From CAZABP01 sp964483245 (GTDB lineage Bacteria; Planctomycetota; UBA1135; UBA2386): 64,000 nt of DNA. Position 1 is the stretch's first letter. The number at the start of each line of letters is the position of its first letter. The stretch lies in assembly GCA_964483245.1 (NCBI GenBank), contig CAZABP010000013.1:1-64000 (forward strand), given 5' to 3'. Under the pieces are notes generated by a model. That model was given only the letters and a program-made list of their open reading frames with translations, searched no databases and was not told the origin of the DNA. Of this stretch, positions 63,081-64,000 are shown in pieces. Both the position numbers and the translations under genes were made by a program.

Positions 63081-64000
63081 ATGCGACACGAATTCATCCC
63101 CGTCGCGATTGCATTGCTCGCTTGTACGACGATCGCCCAGCAGACGGTCGTCCCCGCCTCCAACAAGGAGAACCAGGGCGCCTCCTGGCACTTCAAGCCC
63201 TACAACGACACGAACCAGATCTGGCAGCAGTGGATGGTGCCTGGTGACGTCGCCGTGCCGGATGGCGCGACGATCATCGGTGTCTCGTTCCTGCGCGAGA
63301 GCAACTTCGGTGTGGTCACCGGCAACCTGAACACGGCGGTCTACAAAGCCCCCGATGTGCTGTTCGATCTGACCGAAGTGCGTCTGGCCGACGGCGCTGC
63401 TGCGTTCGGGACGAACGTCGCTGCCAACTACGCGTCCGGCACGATCCCGGCGACGCCGAACTGGGCGCTGAAGAACTGGACGCTGCCCGGCTACGAGTCC
63501 CCCGGCCCGGACGGCATCCCGACCTACATCCACAAGCTGACGGTCGGGCACAAGTACAACGCGAAGGTCCCGCTCCTGCTGGAGGTCCGGCACGTCGCGT
63601 CGACCCAGATCAACGTGCAGACCGGCTACAACGTCGACCGCACGTTCAACTCGAACGCGCAGACGACGATCCGCGGCTTCGGCTGTCCGTCGCCCGACTC
63701 GTCGATCCCGTGGATCAACCCGAGCACGCTGGCCGAAGGCCTGCCGTTCTCGGTCACGATCAACAACACGAGCACGACCGTGACGGCGCACGCGCTGTTG
63801 GTCGGCTTCCAGCACAACACAGTGTTCGGTGGTGACCCGGGCCTGCCTCTCAACACGCTGTTCGGCAGCCCGATTTTCGATGCGAACTGCGCGCTGTGGG
63901 TGCAGCCGACGTGGTCGCTGCCGGCGCCGACCAACTTCCCGGTCAACTACTCGTTCGGGACGGTTCCGGCCGGCCTGCATGGGCTGCCGGTCTCGGTGCA
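63081..64000 (+). CDS. Secreted protein, second tandem paralogue, cut by window end
   Basis: About 306 residues of this paralogue are present; on the model of its neighbour some 70 are missing. It starts MRHEFIPVAIALLACTTIAQ (signal peptide), with a second possible ATG two codons earlier at 63075. The match to the preceding protein is strong from the start: NQGASWHFKPYNDTNQ, TGNLNTA, VAANYASGTIPATPNWA, PTYIHKLTV, VPLLLEVRHVA and TTVTAHALLVGFQH are shared almost word for word, so the two arose by duplication. Function unknown; both are expected outside the cytoplasmic membrane. Confidence 0.75.
   Translation, partial: MRHEFIPVAIALLACTTIAQQTVVPASNKENQGASWHFKPYNDTNQIWQQWMVPGDVAVPDGATIIGVSFLRESNFGVVTGNLNTAVYKAPDVLFDLTEVRLADGAAAFGTNVAANYASGTIPATPNWALKNWTLPGYESPGPDGIPTYIHKLTVGHKYNAKVPLLLEVRHVASTQINVQTGYNVDRTFNSNAQTTIRGFGCPSPDSSIPWINPSTLAEGLPFSVTINNTSTTVTAHALLVGFQHNTVFGGDPGLPLNTLFGSPIFDANCALWVQPTWSLPAPTNFPVNYSFGTVPAGLHGLPVSV

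Noticed and set aside
1..64000. tRNA, rRNA, CRISPR, IS transposase or prophage genes
   Set aside because: I read the intergenic regions on both strands and saw no cloverleaf, rRNA core, repeat-spacer array or transposase/integrase motif. A covariance-model search would settle small RNAs.

Overview
The window is a very GC-rich (roughly 70 % by eye), densely coded bacterial chromosome fragment. It carries about 45 protein-coding genes and no recognisable rRNA, tRNA, CRISPR array, IS transposase or phage gene. Several features point to Planctomycetota: ECF sigma factors translationally coupled to membrane-anchored Ser/Thr kinases, a kinase fused to a formylglycine-generating-enzyme-like (FGE-like) domain, many large secreted proteins sharing one C-terminal beta module, ELWxxDGT repeat proteins, and futalosine-type menaquinone genes. 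This assignment is inferred from gene content; no marker gene is present to fix a lower rank.

Left part (1-15.8 kb). A partial speA runs off the left edge, divergent from glyA. After a short hexamer repeat comes a long minus-strand block. In transcription order it holds an ADP-forming acyl-CoA synthetase, queF, a secreted CxxCH protein, a metallophosphoesterase, a divergent subtilisin-like protein, a half-length asparaginase-like protein, an ECF sigma factor, a Ser/Thr kinase and a secreted protein. The subtilase-asparaginase-sigma-kinase genes touch or overlap and look like one operon. mqnB and mqnD lie on the plus strand.

Centre (15.8-46.4 kb). This part is dominated by envelope and surface functions. 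A four-gene minus-strand glycosyltransferase operon (GT2-like with coiled coil, GT4, GT2, GT87) is divergent from two overlapping beta-helix proteins. Next come a GT-C membrane protein with a small partner, a solitary DNA adenine methylase, an MscS-type channel, a GT4-GT2 fusion divergent from another GT4 (both ending in the same beta-rich module), two tandem ELWxxDGT repeat proteins, a three-gene membrane operon in which two paralogous small proteins flank a CPBP protease, a thioredoxin-fold protein and one more GT4.

Right part (46.4-64 kb). A second ECF sigma/kinase pair (the kinase carries the FGE-like domain) is followed by a CocE-type hydrolase, an inositol-3-phosphate synthase, a secreted protein with calcium-loop-like motifs, a PP2C phosphatase, a lipoprotein, an XRE regulator, a beta-propeller lipoprotein, a four-helix-bundle gene inside a repeat-rich and gapped segment, an SDR, a ChaN-like lipoprotein, and two tandem secreted paralogues, the last cut by the window end.

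Non-coding structure. At least four complex palindromic elements from three related-looking families sit directly behind stop codons (9.2, 10.6, 31.2 and 41.8 kb). A hairpin-flanked four-helix-bundle segment with two assembly gaps lies between two convergent genes at 58.7-59.8 kb. Genes are otherwise packed tightly, with many ATGA or GTGA overlaps.
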